A stretch of DNA of 64,000 bases from assembly GCF_900101865.1 (NCBI RefSeq), contig NZ_FNAH01000001.1, forward strand, positions 124,001-188,000, in the 5' to 3' direction. Every line of letters begins with the position of its first letter. The stretch's first letter is position 1. Source of the DNA: Paracoccus isoporae (GTDB lineage Bacteria; Pseudomonadota; Alphaproteobacteria; Rhodobacterales; Rhodobacteraceae). The position numbers and the translations under genes were made by a program. The notes beneath the pieces are model-generated. The model worked only from the letters and a program-made list of their open reading frames with translations, was not told the origin of the DNA and made no database searches. Positions 63,983 to 64,000 of this stretch are shown here, in pieces.

Positions 63983-64000
63983 AAACGGCCCGCCGGAGGG

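Overview
The window is high-GC alphaproteobacterial chromosome, and the genes point to a Paracoccus-like member of the Rhodobacterales. The grounds are a 14-subunit nuo operon interrupted by small accessory genes and followed by birA; an aa3-oxidase ctaC-ctaB-orf-ctaG-ctaE operon without a subunit I gene; a long-form isocitrate lyase divergent from a RamB/ScfR-type regulator; and NuoA, NuoB and CtaC proteins whose lengths and sequences match what I recall of Paracoccus denitrificans. The genus is an inference. Almost every long stretch is tightly packed coding DNA. I see no tRNA, rRNA, CRISPR array, prophage or insertion sequence.

Layout. 1-4 kb: the 3' end of arsH, a small unknown gene, aceA, and the divergent ramB with clear repeated operator-like sites between them. 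4-7 kb: a gap without a supported gene, then a three-gene MacB/FtsX-type ABC cassette (permease, ATPase, secreted CxxC protein) of unknown substrate. 7-10.4 kb: phoA preceded by a four-unit PHO box, trmB, and a BASS-family transporter. 10.4-33.3 kb (all minus strand): one long transcription unit nuoA-B-C-D-E-F-G-H-I-J-K-L-M-N-birA-coaX-rnj. Inserted in it are two lipoprotein genes, a helix-hairpin-helix membrane protein, DUF5337 and DUF5333 proteins, a lower-GC methyltransferase, a carboxymuconolactone-decarboxylase-like protein, and two very short genes of 56 and 26 codons.

33.4-45 kb: housekeeping and accessory genes (GlsB-like membrane protein with a strong terminator, MFS exporter plus HNH protein, apt, flavin reductase, acetyltransferases, EcsC protein, RecD-like helicase, a peptide-type ABC importer without its binding protein, and a D-2-hydroxyacid dehydrogenase). 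45-52.6 kb: an M16 protease, thrC and surf1 lie downstream of the cytochrome c oxidase operon, separated from it by a clean intrinsic terminator. 52.7-60.9 kb: tldD, dprA, topA, a nuclease-like protein and scoAB. 60.9-64 kb: an intergenic pair of about 205-bp imperfect tandem copies, each with long inverted arms, lies beside an aadA-family gene of lower GC, followed by a VOC protein, 5-formyl-THF cyclo-ligase and a DUF6522 protein.

Together the genes describe an aerobic respiratory heterotroph. Complex I and the assembly factors and small subunits of cytochrome oxidase supply respiration; the glyoxylate shunt and CoA transferase serve acetate and ketone-body use; phosphate-starvation control is visible at phoA. 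Most of the window is conventional. The points most worth a second look are the NuoE-HhH fusion with its neighbouring HhH paralogue, the methyltransferase inserted in nuo, the 26- and 56-codon genes, the RamB-site architecture, and the palindromic tandem repeat next to aadA.
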